Shown here: piece by piece, positions 26,968-35,430 of the stretch
Numbering within the stretch: position 1 is the first letter of the stretch
How the letters are laid out: the number at the start of each line of letters is the position of its first letter
Source of the DNA: an uncultured Pelagibacteraceae bacterium
GTDB lineage: Bacteria; Pseudomonadota; Alphaproteobacteria; Pelagibacterales; Pelagibacteraceae
DNA length: 45,171 nucleotides
Assembly: GCA_905616445.1 (NCBI GenBank)
Contig: CAJQSV010000013.1
Location: 1-45,171 of the forward strand
Reading direction: 5' to 3'
Program-made: the position numbers and the translations under genes
Notes under the pieces: generated by a model
What the model was told of the DNA's origin: nothing
Database searches by the model: none
The model's input: the letters and a program-made list of their open reading frames with translations, nothing else

Positions 26968-28587
26968 TTAGTCTTTAAGAATATATCTAGATGTAATCAA
27001 AATAAAGAAACTTGCAATAATAATAAGAAATAAAGATGGTGCTGCAGCTGCTTCAAGTAAGTCTTGTGAAGCAAAGATGTAGGCTGTAGTTGCAAATGTC
27101 TCAAAATTGAAAGGTCGCATTATTAATGTTATGGGTAGTTCCTTTATAATTTCAATGGTAATCAAAATACCAATTAATAACATTGAATTTTTTAAATAAG
27201 GAAGATGAATATTTGTAAAAGTTTTAAGTTTTGAGTAACCTAACAAGTAAGCGCTTTCATCAATTGAATAATTAATCTTTAGATAACCTGACTTAAGACC
27301 ATTGCTTGCTAATGAGTAAAATCTAATAAAATAAACTAAAATTAGACCAAATACTGAACCAATAAAAATTGATTTAATTGTTTTAAGACCAAAAAAACTA
27401 ATGATGTTATTGTCAAACCAAGAAATAAAAGTAATGAAAGCTACAGCTAAAATTATTCCAGGTATAGCATAGCCTGAGACAGAAAAAGTAGTTAACACAC
27501 CTAATAGTTTACTTCTGGTTACTCTATTTCCATAATTAGAAATAAAACTTAAAGAAATTAGTAAAATACTTGATAAAATAACTAATAACATTGTATTTGA
27601 AAACAACTTTATTAAATTTAAATCTACTAAGTGTTTTGGAAAACTAATTGTCCAATAAAGCATCTGTAAAACAGGAAATAAAAAACTAACAAAAAAAACT
27701 AAAGCACAGAAACTGAATGCTAGAAAAGATTTTCGACCAGTAAGATCTATAAGCATTTTTTTTTTTAAACCACTTTTAGTAGGTGTGTGATATTGGGCTT
27801 TTTTCCTAGAAAAATTTTCCAAGATAAATAGACCAAGAATAAATATTAGCAGGTAAAAAGACAGTCTATTTGCTAGTGCAAGATCATCAAATGAAATCCA
27901 TGCATTGTATATCCCTGTTGTTAACGTTGAAACACCGAAGAAAGACACGGAACCAAAATCAGACAATGTCTCCATTGCTACGAGAGAAAGTCCAGCAACA
28001 ATAGCGGGTCTTGCAGAGGGTAAAATTATATTTAAAAAAGATTTTTTTTTGGAAAATCCTAAGTTTTTACCAAGTTCAATTAAGTTTTGTGATTGATAAT
28101 GAAAGGATGCTCTTGTTAAAACGTAAACATATCCAAATAACGAGAATGAAATAGACAGTATGGCTCCTGTCATGCCGTCAAATTTAGGTATATATGAATT
28201 GTAGTTGGCTTCACCAAATATATTTTTTAAAATTGAAAAAGCTGTACCGTAATTTTCAAAAAAAGCTGTCAATGAGTAAGCATAAATGTACGCGGGTACA
28301 GCAAATGACAAGATTAAAGCCCATTTAAAAAAATTAACACCGGGAAAGTTGTAGAAAGATACTAAATATGCACAAGTCACACCGATTAAAAATGTTAATG
28401 TTAGGACGCCTATTAAAAGAACTAAAGAATTAAAAATATATTCGTATAAAAAAGTATTTTTTAAAATTATTGAATAGTTTCCGGTGGTATCAAAAAAACT
28501 ACTAAAAACTGTTAGTATTGGTATTGCTACTATTAGAGATATTAAGAAGGAACTTAAATACCAAATATTAATTTTTTTAAAAAACAT
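26968..28587 (-). CDS. fbpB: Fe(III) ABC transporter, fused permease
   Basis: A single-chain permease of 539 residues made of two BPD_transp_1 halves with about 12 membrane spans. The two cytoplasmic coupling loops are visible: ELGKNLGFSKKKSFLNIILP (about 172-191) and ESAYLLGYSKLKTFTNIHLP (near 445-464). This duplicated layout is typical of SfuB/FbpB ferric permeases. The upstream gap is 70-240 bp depending on whether the small ORF at 28658-28840 is real, and includes a long hairpin. It is 4 bases from the ATPase gene. Confidence 0.9.
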   Translation of the reverse strand: MFFKKINIWYLSSFLISLIVAIPILTVFSSFFDTTGNYSIILKNTFLYEYIFNSLVLLIGVLTLTFLIGVTCAYLVSFYNFPGVNFFKWALILSFAVPAYIYAYSLTAFFENYGTAFSILKNIFGEANYNSYIPKFDGMTGAILSISFSLFGYVYVLTRASFHYQSQNLIELGKNLGFSKKKSFLNIILPSARPAIVAGLSLVAMETLSDFGSVSFFGVSTLTTGIYNAWISFDDLALANRLSFYLLIFILGLFILENFSRKKAQYHTPTKSGLKKKMLIDLTGRKSFLAFSFCALVFFVSFLFPVLQMLYWTISFPKHLVDLNLIKLFSNTMLLVILSSILLISLSFISNYGNRVTRSKLLGVLTTFSVSGYAIPGIILAVAFITFISWFDNNIISFFGLKTIKSIFIGSVFGLILVYFIRFYSLASNGLKSGYLKINYSIDESAYLLGYSKLKTFTNIHLPYLKNSMLLIGILITIEIIKELPITLIMRPFNFETFATTAYIFASQDLLEAAAAPSLFLIIIASFFILITSRYILKD

Positions 28588-28595
28588 TTATATTA

Positions 28596-28644
28596 TGCCC
28601 ATAACACATTTAGTGGGGTAATTCACTAAAAGTAATTATGGGCA
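28596..28644 (-). repeat. long interrupted hairpin between the iron-binding-protein region and the permease
   Basis: TGCCCATAA (28596-28604) pairs perfectly with TTATGGGCA (28636-28644), and inside it TTTAGTG (28609-28615) pairs with CACTAAA (28624-28630), leaving an 8-base loop. No T-run follows on the minus strand, so it is not a standard rho-independent terminator. It may protect the 3' end of the upstream mRNA, slow transcription or control the permease, whose ATG is 9 bases further. Confidence 0.6.
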
Positions 28645-28657
28645 CTTAAGAAAAAAA

Positions 28658-28840
28658 TTAATTAATTTCCTTCCATTTATTAATGTCGATTTTTTTACAC
28701 ACTGATGAAAAATAAAAATTTTTCATTTTCGAAGATAATGAACTAACTCCGTCAGTTGGATTATTTGTATCAACACCAAATAAATCTTTTCTCATTTCTC
28801 TCACTAAAAAATAAATAGAAGGGTATCTTTTTATTTCCAT
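28658..28840 (-). CDS. possible 60-residue protein inside the iron-uptake operon
   Basis: An ORF of 60 codons whose ATG lies within the last codons of the binding-protein gene (10-base overlap, in another frame), which would allow translational coupling. The protein starts MEIKRYPSIYFLVREMRKDL and contains GVDTNNPTDGVSSLSSK and a single Cys (SVCKKIDINKW). It is basic, without a signal peptide or membrane span. I do not recognise it. The gap it fills (about 240 bp) would otherwise be unusually long for this genome, which is mild support. It could also be chance. Confidence 0.4.
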   Translation of the reverse strand: MEIKRYPSIYFLVREMRKDLFGVDTNNPTDGVSSLSSKMKNFYFSSVCKKIDINKWKEIN

Positions 28841-29850
28841 TTTGCAGCTAACATTACTTCTAATGCATCAGCTTGTTTTTTTCCGTAAGAGACTACTTTA
28901 GTTTTAAGATCTTGTTTAAAACCAAGGCCCATTGCTTGAACCAACTCATGAGGCTCTACACCATCAATAATTGGATATTCAAAAGTATTATTAACTATAT
29001 GTTCTTGTGCATCTTTGGTTAATAAAAACTCAAGTAGCTTTATAGCGTTAGCTTTATTTGGAGCTGTTTTTATAATACCACCTCCGCTAATGTTCATATG
29101 AGTTCCTCTGTCATTTTGATTTGGGAAAAAAGGCAAAACTTTTTTTGCTGCTGCTTTTTGCTCTTCCCCTTTACTGCCTGATAGCATCAATGCGTAGTAA
29201 TAAGTATTAGCTACTGCCAAATCAGCTTCACCTGCAGCAACTGCTAGAATTTGTGCTCTGTCGTTTCCTTTTGAATCTCTAGCCATATTTGACACAATAC
29301 CTTTAGCCCATTTTGCTGTAGCTTTTTTTCCATTATTTTGAACTAATGACGCAACAAGAGATTGATTGTAAACGTTATTTGATTGTCTAATTACAACTTT
29401 CCCATTCCATTTAGGATCTGCAAGATCTTCGTATCTCATTCCGTTAAGATCATTTACATTAACTCTCTCGGGTGAATAATAAATAATTCTTGCTCTTTTA
29501 GCTATCCCAGTCCAATTTCTAGATCTTAGATTAGAAGGAACAGCAGCTTTTATTTTTGAAGACATTGAATTTTGAAACATCCCAGCAGCATCAAATGCAC
29601 CCAATCTACCTGCGTCAGCGGTAATATATAAGTCAGCTTTTGAATCTGCTCCTTCTTCACTTATTCTTTTTTGGAGAGCTTTGTCTTTACCAGAAACAAC
29701 GTTCACCTTAATTCCTGTTTTAGAAGTAAATTTTTGGTAAAGTTGAATATCTGAATCGTAATGTCTGGCGCTAAAAACGTTGACTTCGTTTGCAAACAAA
29801 GAAGTAATACAAAGCGTTAATGCGATACCTAATAGTGCTATTTTTCTCAT
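28831..29850 (-). CDS. fbpA: Fe(III) ABC transporter, periplasmic iron-binding protein
   Basis: Periplasmic ferric-iron receptor of the FbpA/FutA/IdiA group, 339 residues. A signal peptide ends near SLFA (about 20), and the mature protein begins NEVNVFSARHYDSD with the family's early H30-Y31. Other family blocks are ADLYITADAGRLGAFDAAGMF, LRSRNWTGIAKRARIIYYSPE and GKVVIRQSNNVYNQSL. The tyrosine cluster NTYYYALM (near 215) supplies iron ligands in relatives. It is the first gene of the operon, directly behind a promoter overlapped by Fur-type operators, which supports the iron assignment. Confidence 0.92.
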   Translation of the reverse strand: MRKIALLGIALTLCITSLFANEVNVFSARHYDSDIQLYQKFTSKTGIKVNVVSGKDKALQKRISEEGADSKADLYITADAGRLGAFDAAGMFQNSMSSKIKAAVPSNLRSRNWTGIAKRARIIYYSPERVNVNDLNGMRYEDLADPKWNGKVVIRQSNNVYNQSLVASLVQNNGKKATAKWAKGIVSNMARDSKGNDRAQILAVAAGEADLAVANTYYYALMLSGSKGEEQKAAAKKVLPFFPNQNDRGTHMNISGGGIIKTAPNKANAIKLLEFLLTKDAQEHIVNNTFEYPIIDGVEPHELVQAMGLGFKQDLKTKVVSYGKKQADALEVMLAAKWK

Positions 29851-29870
29851 ATTTTCTTTCTGTTAAGTTA

Positions 29871-29899
29871 ATTGTAATGTTAATGATAACTATTATCAA
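29871..29899 (-). promoter_or_regulatory. predicted promoter of the iron-uptake operon
   Basis: On the minus strand TTGATA (29894-29899) and TACAAT (29871-29876) are 17 bases apart and end 20 bases before the fbpA ATG. The -35 box is embedded in the Fur-type operator run, so repressor binding would block RNA polymerase directly. Consensus match only. Confidence 0.55.
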
Positions 29900-29914
29900 T
29901 GATAATGATTATCA
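29884..29914 (-). promoter_or_regulatory. three interleaved 7-1-7 Fur-type operators
   Basis: Within 31 bases there are three overlapping 7-1-7 palindromes: TGATAACTATTATCA (29884-29898, one arm mismatch), ATTATCAATGATAAT (29892-29906, perfect) and TGATAATGATTATCA (29900-29914, perfect). This closely matches the classical Fur box, built of GATAAT/ATTATC units. The position over the -35 region of the iron-uptake operon fits iron-dependent repression. Which Fur/Irr/RirA-type regulator binds in this organism is not known from the window. Confidence 0.85.
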
Positions 29915-30046
29915 ATCGCATATATTGTCGCACTAATTATTAAGAGTATATTGTTTACAGGAAGTCACATTTAAAAAATTATTACTTAATAAAAATCAGC
30001 TATTTTTTTTAAAAAAAATAAGAAATATTAAAAAAAATAATTAAAA

Positions 30047-31018
30047 TTATTCAGTGGATGTGGTTTTTTTTTTTTTGGTAGAAGTGTTTTCTTCTTGAGA
30101 TTTTTTAATTGGAGATATATTTGTTGCAATATTTGTCTTAGATAAAATTTCATTTAATTGGTTAATAGATGATAAAAGATCTAGTTTGTTGCTTTCGTAA
30201 ATAACTATTTGTTCTTTGGCAATTGCTAGTCTTCTTTTGATTACTTTATTTTCAATAATAGATTTTTCATAATTTTCTTTAAAAAACTCAGTTTCACGCT
30301 CTGTTTTTACAGAATAATTTTTTAAATTTATAAATATTTTTTTTTGTTTTTCAACTTGTTTATAAATAGACTTTAACTTTTCTTTTGTATGATTTATATA
30401 ATTACTATAATTTTTGAACTCATAAAATTTTTCTTTTTCCTTTAATAGTATTGTTTTATCTAGTTCTAAATCTATTATTCGTAGACGTAATTTCTCTTCT
30501 GTTTCTTTAAAGATTTCTACTTTTTTATTTAAAATTTCAATTGAAGAATCTTGTATCTTTAAAGATTTAACAACTTCATCTTTAAGAACTTCTGTGTTTC
30601 TAAAATTAAAAAAGGTTTTACTTTTTTTTTTATCATTAAAAGTTTTATCTTTAATGACAATTTTTTTTTGGTTGGTTTCAGTATTTCTTAATTCATTTTC
30701 TAAATTTTTTATTTTTGCATGTAATCGTGTAATGATTTGTGAATTATCTTCTTCTAAAGTTTTATTATAATTTTTTGGTGTTATTATATCATTTTTGTTT
30801 TGAGTTAAATTAACTTGTAGGGGCTTAAGTATTAATTTTTTTTTATATTCTTCGGCTTCAAGAATAAGCCTGTCAACATCTGGTGAAATTTGTAAGTCCT
30901 GATCTAACTTGGGGAAAAATTTTTGATCATTAATAACATTAGTTTTTATTTTTTTAGGCTTTAAGATGATTTCGTTAACAGCATTAAGAATACTATTAAC
31001 ATCGTCTATTTTGTGCAT
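30047..31018 (-). CDS. long coiled-coil protein, function unknown
   Basis: I do not recognise this 323-residue protein. The first 70 residues carry two similar hydrophobic-basic patches (NEIILKPKKIK and KKLILKPLQVN) around a LDQDLQISPDVDRLILEAEEY segment. From about 90 onward it is almost all charged coiled-coil (ITRLHAKIKNLENELRNTETN, IEILNKKVEIFKETEEKLRLR, EKLKSIYKQVEKQKKIF). It ends in a lysine/threonine tail coded by a run of 13 A (30064-30076 as T on the plus strand). No signal peptide or membrane span is seen, so it is probably a cytoplasmic structural or scaffold protein. It is 47 bp downstream of galE on the same strand. Confidence 0.7.
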   Translation of the reverse strand: MHKIDDVNSILNAVNEIILKPKKIKTNVINDQKFFPKLDQDLQISPDVDRLILEAEEYKKKLILKPLQVNLTQNKNDIITPKNYNKTLEEDNSQIITRLHAKIKNLENELRNTETNQKKIVIKDKTFNDKKKSKTFFNFRNTEVLKDEVVKSLKIQDSSIEILNKKVEIFKETEEKLRLRIIDLELDKTILLKEKEKFYEFKNYSNYINHTKEKLKSIYKQVEKQKKIFINLKNYSVKTERETEFFKENYEKSIIENKVIKRRLAIAKEQIVIYESNKLDLLSSINQLNEILSKTNIATNISPIKKSQEENTSTKKKKTTSTE

Positions 31019-31065
31019 TTCAAGATAATAGTTATTAAGTGATCCGATACAACAAATATCAAAAT

Positions 31066-32040
31066 TTATCTGTTAATTATTTTTTCCCATTTAATACAAG
31101 ATTTCACAATTGTGCTTAGTTTGTAATATTTTGGACTCCAGTTAATAGTTTCTTTTAATTTCTTATTATTTGCAACTACCATAGCTAAATCACCTGGTCT
31201 TCTTTTTTCGTATGATATGCTTATATTTTTTTTTGTTTGTTTTTTAAATTCATTTATTGTCTCTATTACCGAAATACCTCTATGGTAACCACAATTTACA
31301 ATTGTTGATTTACCAGTTTTAGATATTTTGCTTAGTATTTTAAGATGTAATTCTGCCAAATCAGTAACATGGATATAGTCCCTAATAGTTGTTCCATCAG
31401 GTGTATTATAATCATTTCCATAAATTTTAATAATTGGGTTTTTTTTCATTAATGCTACAGAGATATTTTTAAACAAAGAATCTGTATTTGCGATTAAACC
31501 TATTTTTCCTGAAAGACTTGCACCGCACACATTAAAATATCTGAGAATTGCGTAATTAATTCCTAGCTTTTGACAGTTTGAAATAATTATTTTTTCTGCC
31601 TTAATTTTTGTTTTTCCGTATACGCTTTTTGGCTTAATAATAGATTTTTCGTGAACAATTTTTTGTTTATCTTTATAAACTGCAGCTGTTGAAGAAAATA
31701 TAAAATTTTTTACAGAAGTGTTTTTACAAGCTAAAAGGACGCTTTTTGTGCCAAGTACATTATTTTTGTAATAGAGTTTAGGGTTTTTTTCTCCAGAGCT
31801 GATAATAAGACTTCCAGCTAAATGAATAACTGAGTCAATTTTGAATTTAATAATTATTTTTCTTATTTTTTTGCCGTCAAGAATATTAAGATTGTAAAAT
31901 TTAGCTTTTTTATTAATTAATTTTTTAAAACCAGTTGATAGATTATCTACGATAAATACTTTTTTTTTATTTTTTACTAAAAATTCTGTAACGTGAGATC
32001 CGATATATCCAGCTCCACCGGTAATCAAAATGTTTTTCAT
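31066..32040 (-). CDS. galE: UDP-glucose 4-epimerase
   Basis: An extended short-chain dehydrogenase interconverting UDP-glucose and UDP-galactose. 324 residues with the NAD-binding GGAGYIGSH (8-16), the catalytic SST (116-118) and YGKTK (Y141, K145). GalE-specific stretches are YFNVCGASLSGKIG, DYNTPDGTTIRDYIHVTDLA and KRRPGDLAMVVA. Its ATG overlaps the stop of the thymidylate-kinase-like gene by 4 bases. The neighbouring MsbA-type exporter suggests that the sugar goes to a cell-surface glycan. Confidence 0.93.
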   Translation of the reverse strand: MKNILITGGAGYIGSHVTEFLVKNKKKVFIVDNLSTGFKKLINKKAKFYNLNILDGKKIRKIIIKFKIDSVIHLAGSLIISSGEKNPKLYYKNNVLGTKSVLLACKNTSVKNFIFSSTAAVYKDKQKIVHEKSIIKPKSVYGKTKIKAEKIIISNCQKLGINYAILRYFNVCGASLSGKIGLIANTDSLFKNISVALMKKNPIIKIYGNDYNTPDGTTIRDYIHVTDLAELHLKILSKISKTGKSTIVNCGYHRGISVIETINEFKKQTKKNISISYEKRRPGDLAMVVANNKKLKETINWSPKYYKLSTIVKSCIKWEKIINR

Positions 32041-32615
32041 TTAACGATACGATCTATTCTTTTTAAAATTTTTGTTATTAATATTTTATATTGCTTATTA
32101 GTGTTTAGTATTAACACATTTTTTTTATTTGTAAAAAAAATAGAATACTTTTTAAGCTGATGTTTTAAATCTTCATCAGAAAGCTCAAATTTTCGTGATT
32201 TTAAAGTTTTGATAGATGGCTTTAAGAATATCCACAAATCAGGTTTAGGAAAAATATTTAATATCCATTTTGTTAAACTATTTGATAAATTATGCTTATA
32301 ACGCAAAGGGTCAAGAATAATATCGTGAGCATATCTGTCAAATATAAATAAATTTTTTTTTTTATTTCTAAAAAAGAATACTTTGTATGAAACAAGCCAA
32401 GAAAATAATCTTAATAAACTAATGGAGGAACTGCTCATTTTCTGTTTATAAGGTTCTTTAACAACAGTTCTTCTATCTTTACATAGAATGTACGGTTTTA
32501 AGTGAAGGTATTTTGAATTTTTAAAAAATTTAATTAATTTTTTTGCAAGTGTTGTTTTACCAGATCCGTCTACACCCATAAATGAAATTACTAGTGGTAA
32601 ATTTTTTCTGCTCAT
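32037..32615 (-). CDS. thymidylate-kinase-like P-loop protein
   Basis: A 192-residue P-loop kinase. Walker A is GVDGSGKTT (14-22), the DR motif region is LFIFDRYAHDIILDP (near 90-104), and PDLWIFLKPSIKTLKSRKFEL resembles the LID-adjacent part of dTMP kinases. It lacks the usual N-terminal FEGxDGxGK wording and the typical Tmk middle region, so it is probably not the housekeeping Tmk. Similar proteins are found in surface-polysaccharide clusters. It lies between the ABC exporter (11 bp) and galE (4-base overlap), so it is transcribed with them. Substrate unknown. Confidence 0.7.
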   Translation of the reverse strand: MSRKNLPLVISFMGVDGSGKTTLAKKLIKFFKNSKYLHLKPYILCKDRRTVVKEPYKQKMSSSSISLLRLFSWLVSYKVFFFRNKKKNLFIFDRYAHDIILDPLRYKHNLSNSLTKWILNIFPKPDLWIFLKPSIKTLKSRKFELSDEDLKHQLKKYSIFFTNKKNVLILNTNKQYKILITKILKRIDRIVK

Positions 32616-32626
32616 TAAATTTTCGT

Positions 32627-34384
32627 CTAGTAAGATTTTTTAAACTTATCCATATCAATAATTTTATCAAAATATTTAAGAGTGTTGTTGCTATGGGATA
32701 TCATTATTATAGTTATTTTTTTATCTAGCTTCATTATAGAGTCCATTACTAAGTTTTCAGTTTTAAAATCTAAAGCATTTGTTGGTTCGTCCATAATTAT
32801 TAAGTTAGAGTTTCGGTAAAGCGCCCTTGCCACGCCCAGCCTTTGTCTTTGTCCACCCGAAAGTCTAATGCCTCTTTCACCCACATTTTCGTTATATTTA
32901 TTTGGAAGTTTTTCGATAAAATCATTTATTTGCGCTAATTCAGCACATTTTTTTGCTTTAACAATGTCAATTTTATTATAATTTATCGCAATTGCAATAT
33001 TTTCAAGTATCGTTGCATCGTTCAGAAAAATTGTTTGGGGAACTAATGAAATATTTCTTTGCCAATTTTTTTTATTATTTTTGTCTACTTCAACTCCATC
33101 AACTACAATTCTTCCCTGTGTCGGATCTAATAAACCCGAGAGAATATTGATTAAGGTACTTTTACCAGAGCCTGTTTCACCTTTTATGGCTATTTTTTCT
33201 CCTTTGATAATTTCTAAATTTATATTGTTCAGAACTTTGGGAAAGTTAGTGTCGTATTGAAAAGAAAGTTTATCTAGTTTGATAATTTTATTGAAATTAA
33301 GCTTATCATAATGCGTGTCTTCTATTATTTTTTTTTTATCATCTTTTAAAATATTCAAAAAAGTTAAAACTGTGGGCGTGGCACCTTTAAAGTTAACAGA
33401 AAGTAAGTATAAACTATTAATAAGAGGTAGACACTTTTGCGCACCAAAAGCCAAAATTGCTAAATAGGAGATGTTTGTCTCAATTGTTCTTTCTGTAAAA
33501 CCTGAAAAATAAATAAAAAATACAGAAAAAACTATAATAAATGTTTCAAGATAAACACGAGGTATCATACTTATCGTTCTAATTTCAGCAGCTGAATGAG
33601 CGGTTACCTTGGACACATTAGTCAAAATTGAAGAAAAGAAATTCTTTAGATTGTAGATAATTATTTCAGGTAAATAACCTACGCTGTTTTCAAATATATC
33701 GATAATAAAGTTCTGATTAGAATTAATCTTTTCTCCTTTTTGCAAAATAGAATTAGATTTTATCTTAAAGATTATAAAAAAAAACAAACCAATAACTATA
33801 ATTATAATAGGTGTGTAAAAAGGTTCATTAAAAATAAGAATACTAATTATTGCTGTAGAAATTAAAAATGCATTTAACATATTAAGAGAGGAAAAAATAA
33901 AAACCATAAGTGTTGTCGTTTTTTGGGACAAGTTGCTCATCAATTCATTTGAACCGTGCTTCTGATAATAATTATAGTCTTGGTTAATTAAAAAATTAAA
34001 TATCTTTATTCTAAAATCACTAGTAATATTTTCTGCAGCTAAGTTAGAAAATTTTATATATTGTAACTTTATGATCCCGCTTACTAAGACAGCTAAAATA
34101 AAAAAAAAACTGATTAACGCTAATATTTCATTATTATTTTTTAAATTAAAAAAAAAGAAGATTTTTTCAAAAAAACTATTAAATAAATATAATTCAGGGT
34201 TGATAAAAAAACTCATAAAGGGAACTAGCATTGCTATAGAAATTGTCTCAACTATAGATGCAAATATTGATAATATTAATACTAAAACTAATTGATTTTT
34301 TCTCTTGGAATCTAAATGATTAATTATGCTTCTTAAAATACTTAAAGGTGCGGGTGTATTATTTTTTTTAAATTTTGTAATCAC
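32627..34384 (-). CDS. ABC transporter, fused permease/ATPase (MsbA-type exporter)
   Basis: A half-size exporter of 585 residues. The N-terminal about 330 residues hold six membrane spans (ABC_membrane type), with a PAPLSILRSIINHLDSKRKN N-terminal region. The ATPase domain has Walker A GETGSGKST near 401, Q-loop VPQTIFLNDATILENIA, signature LSGGQRQRLGVARAL, Walker B LIIMDEPTNALD and H-loop ISHSNN. It starts at GTG (34384); the first in-frame ATG lies too far inside the first membrane span. Heading a unit with a kinase-like protein and galE, it probably exports a lipid-linked glycan, by analogy with PglK/MsbA-type proteins. Substrate not shown. Confidence 0.85.
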   Translation of the reverse strand: MITKFKKNNTPAPLSILRSIINHLDSKRKNQLVLVLILSIFASIVETISIAMLVPFMSFFINPELYLFNSFFEKIFFFFNLKNNNEILALISFFFILAVLVSGIIKLQYIKFSNLAAENITSDFRIKIFNFLINQDYNYYQKHGSNELMSNLSQKTTTLMVFIFSSLNMLNAFLISTAIISILIFNEPFYTPIIIIVIGLFFFIIFKIKSNSILQKGEKINSNQNFIIDIFENSVGYLPEIIIYNLKNFFSSILTNVSKVTAHSAAEIRTISMIPRVYLETFIIVFSVFFIYFSGFTERTIETNISYLAILAFGAQKCLPLINSLYLLSVNFKGATPTVLTFLNILKDDKKKIIEDTHYDKLNFNKIIKLDKLSFQYDTNFPKVLNNINLEIIKGEKIAIKGETGSGKSTLINILSGLLDPTQGRIVVDGVEVDKNNKKNWQRNISLVPQTIFLNDATILENIAIAINYNKIDIVKAKKCAELAQINDFIEKLPNKYNENVGERGIRLSGGQRQRLGVARALYRNSNLIIMDEPTNALDFKTENLVMDSIMKLDKKITIIMISHSNNTLKYFDKIIDMDKFKKSY

Positions 34385-34503
34385 TATTTATATATTCTAA
34401 ATTAAATGCTTTTGTACTTATATAATAAGGCAAAATATAGTTCTAACCGTGTATATTATTTACAGCAAATATAAATTCAAAAATTTACTTAATATAATAG
34501 TAA

Positions 34504-35430
34504 TTACTCTTTTGCACCGGTTGGAATCGTAGCAGGTCTAGCGGCTATAGAAACAATTTTTTTTGATAATGTTATTTCTCTTACAATAATATAAATTCCA
34601 GCTGCTATAATTAGTATATTTCCTAGGTAGTTATTTAAGGTTGGGATATCACCAAATATAAAAAAACCGAGTGCTGCCCCAGCAAATATTTGAATGTATT
34701 GAGTTGGTGCAAATAAAGATGAAGGTAAGTGTCTTGCTGAATTTATAATAAATATTAATGCTATTCCTCTAATGATGCCGCTAGTAAAATTTACAATAAA
34801 ATCATTTAAATTCATTGTAACAAAGTTTGTAATTAAAAAAAAACCCGAAAATAATAATAAGAAAACCTTTCCATAGATCAAAAAAGAAAAAACATTTTCT
34901 GTTTGGCCATATTTTCTAACAATCAGCCAACTAATTGAAACAAATAATGGTGCTAAAAAGGTTAAATAAATATATTTATTTAAAGGTTCGTTAAATGGGT
35001 CTAAAGAAATTACGACACCTAAAAAACCAACGATGATGGCTGTATATCTTCTCCAGCCTACTTTTTCACCTAGAAATAAATTTGCTCCGATTGTGAGCAT
35101 TAATGGCGCTGTAAAAGCGACACTGTACATCACAACAAGTGATAAGTGACGTAAGCTAGTTATAAAAGCAAGCATTGCTAAAAACATCAATAAAGATCTA
35201 AAAAAATGTATCTTTAATTTCACTTTTTTTAACTTTACCCAGCCATTTCTTAATTGAGTAAAAAGAAATATTGGCAACAAAGCTGAAATAGAGTTTACGA
35301 ATATAATTTGTGACACATGATAAGAACCTGTTAATTTTTTATTCAAAGTATCAAATAGTACAAAAAGTACATAACCTAATACAGCTAGAGAAAAATCTAT
35401 TAAATAAATTCTTTTTGTTACAGACTTCAT
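34504..35430 (-). CDS. EamA/DMT-family membrane transporter
   Basis: 308 residues with about ten hydrophobic segments in two EamA repeats (about 14-145 and 160-295). The first repeat contains NSISALLPIFLFTQLRNGW, HFFRSLLMFLAMLAFITSLRHL and SVAFTAPLMLTIGANLFLGE; the second has the matching PTQYIQIFAGAALGFFIFGD. Proteins like this export metabolites or amino acids, or take up S-adenosylmethionine in some bacteria; the substrate here is unknown. Its ATG shares one base with the stop of the dioxygenase gene (TAATG), so the two are translationally coupled. Confidence 0.85.
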   Translation of the reverse strand: MKSVTKRIYLIDFSLAVLGYVLFVLFDTLNKKLTGSYHVSQIIFVNSISALLPIFLFTQLRNGWVKLKKVKLKIHFFRSLLMFLAMLAFITSLRHLSLVVMYSVAFTAPLMLTIGANLFLGEKVGWRRYTAIIVGFLGVVISLDPFNEPLNKYIYLTFLAPLFVSISWLIVRKYGQTENVFSFLIYGKVFLLLFSGFFLITNFVTMNLNDFIVNFTSGIIRGIALIFIINSARHLPSSLFAPTQYIQIFAGAALGFFIFGDIPTLNNYLGNILIIAAGIYIIVREITLSKKIVSIAARPATIPTGAKE

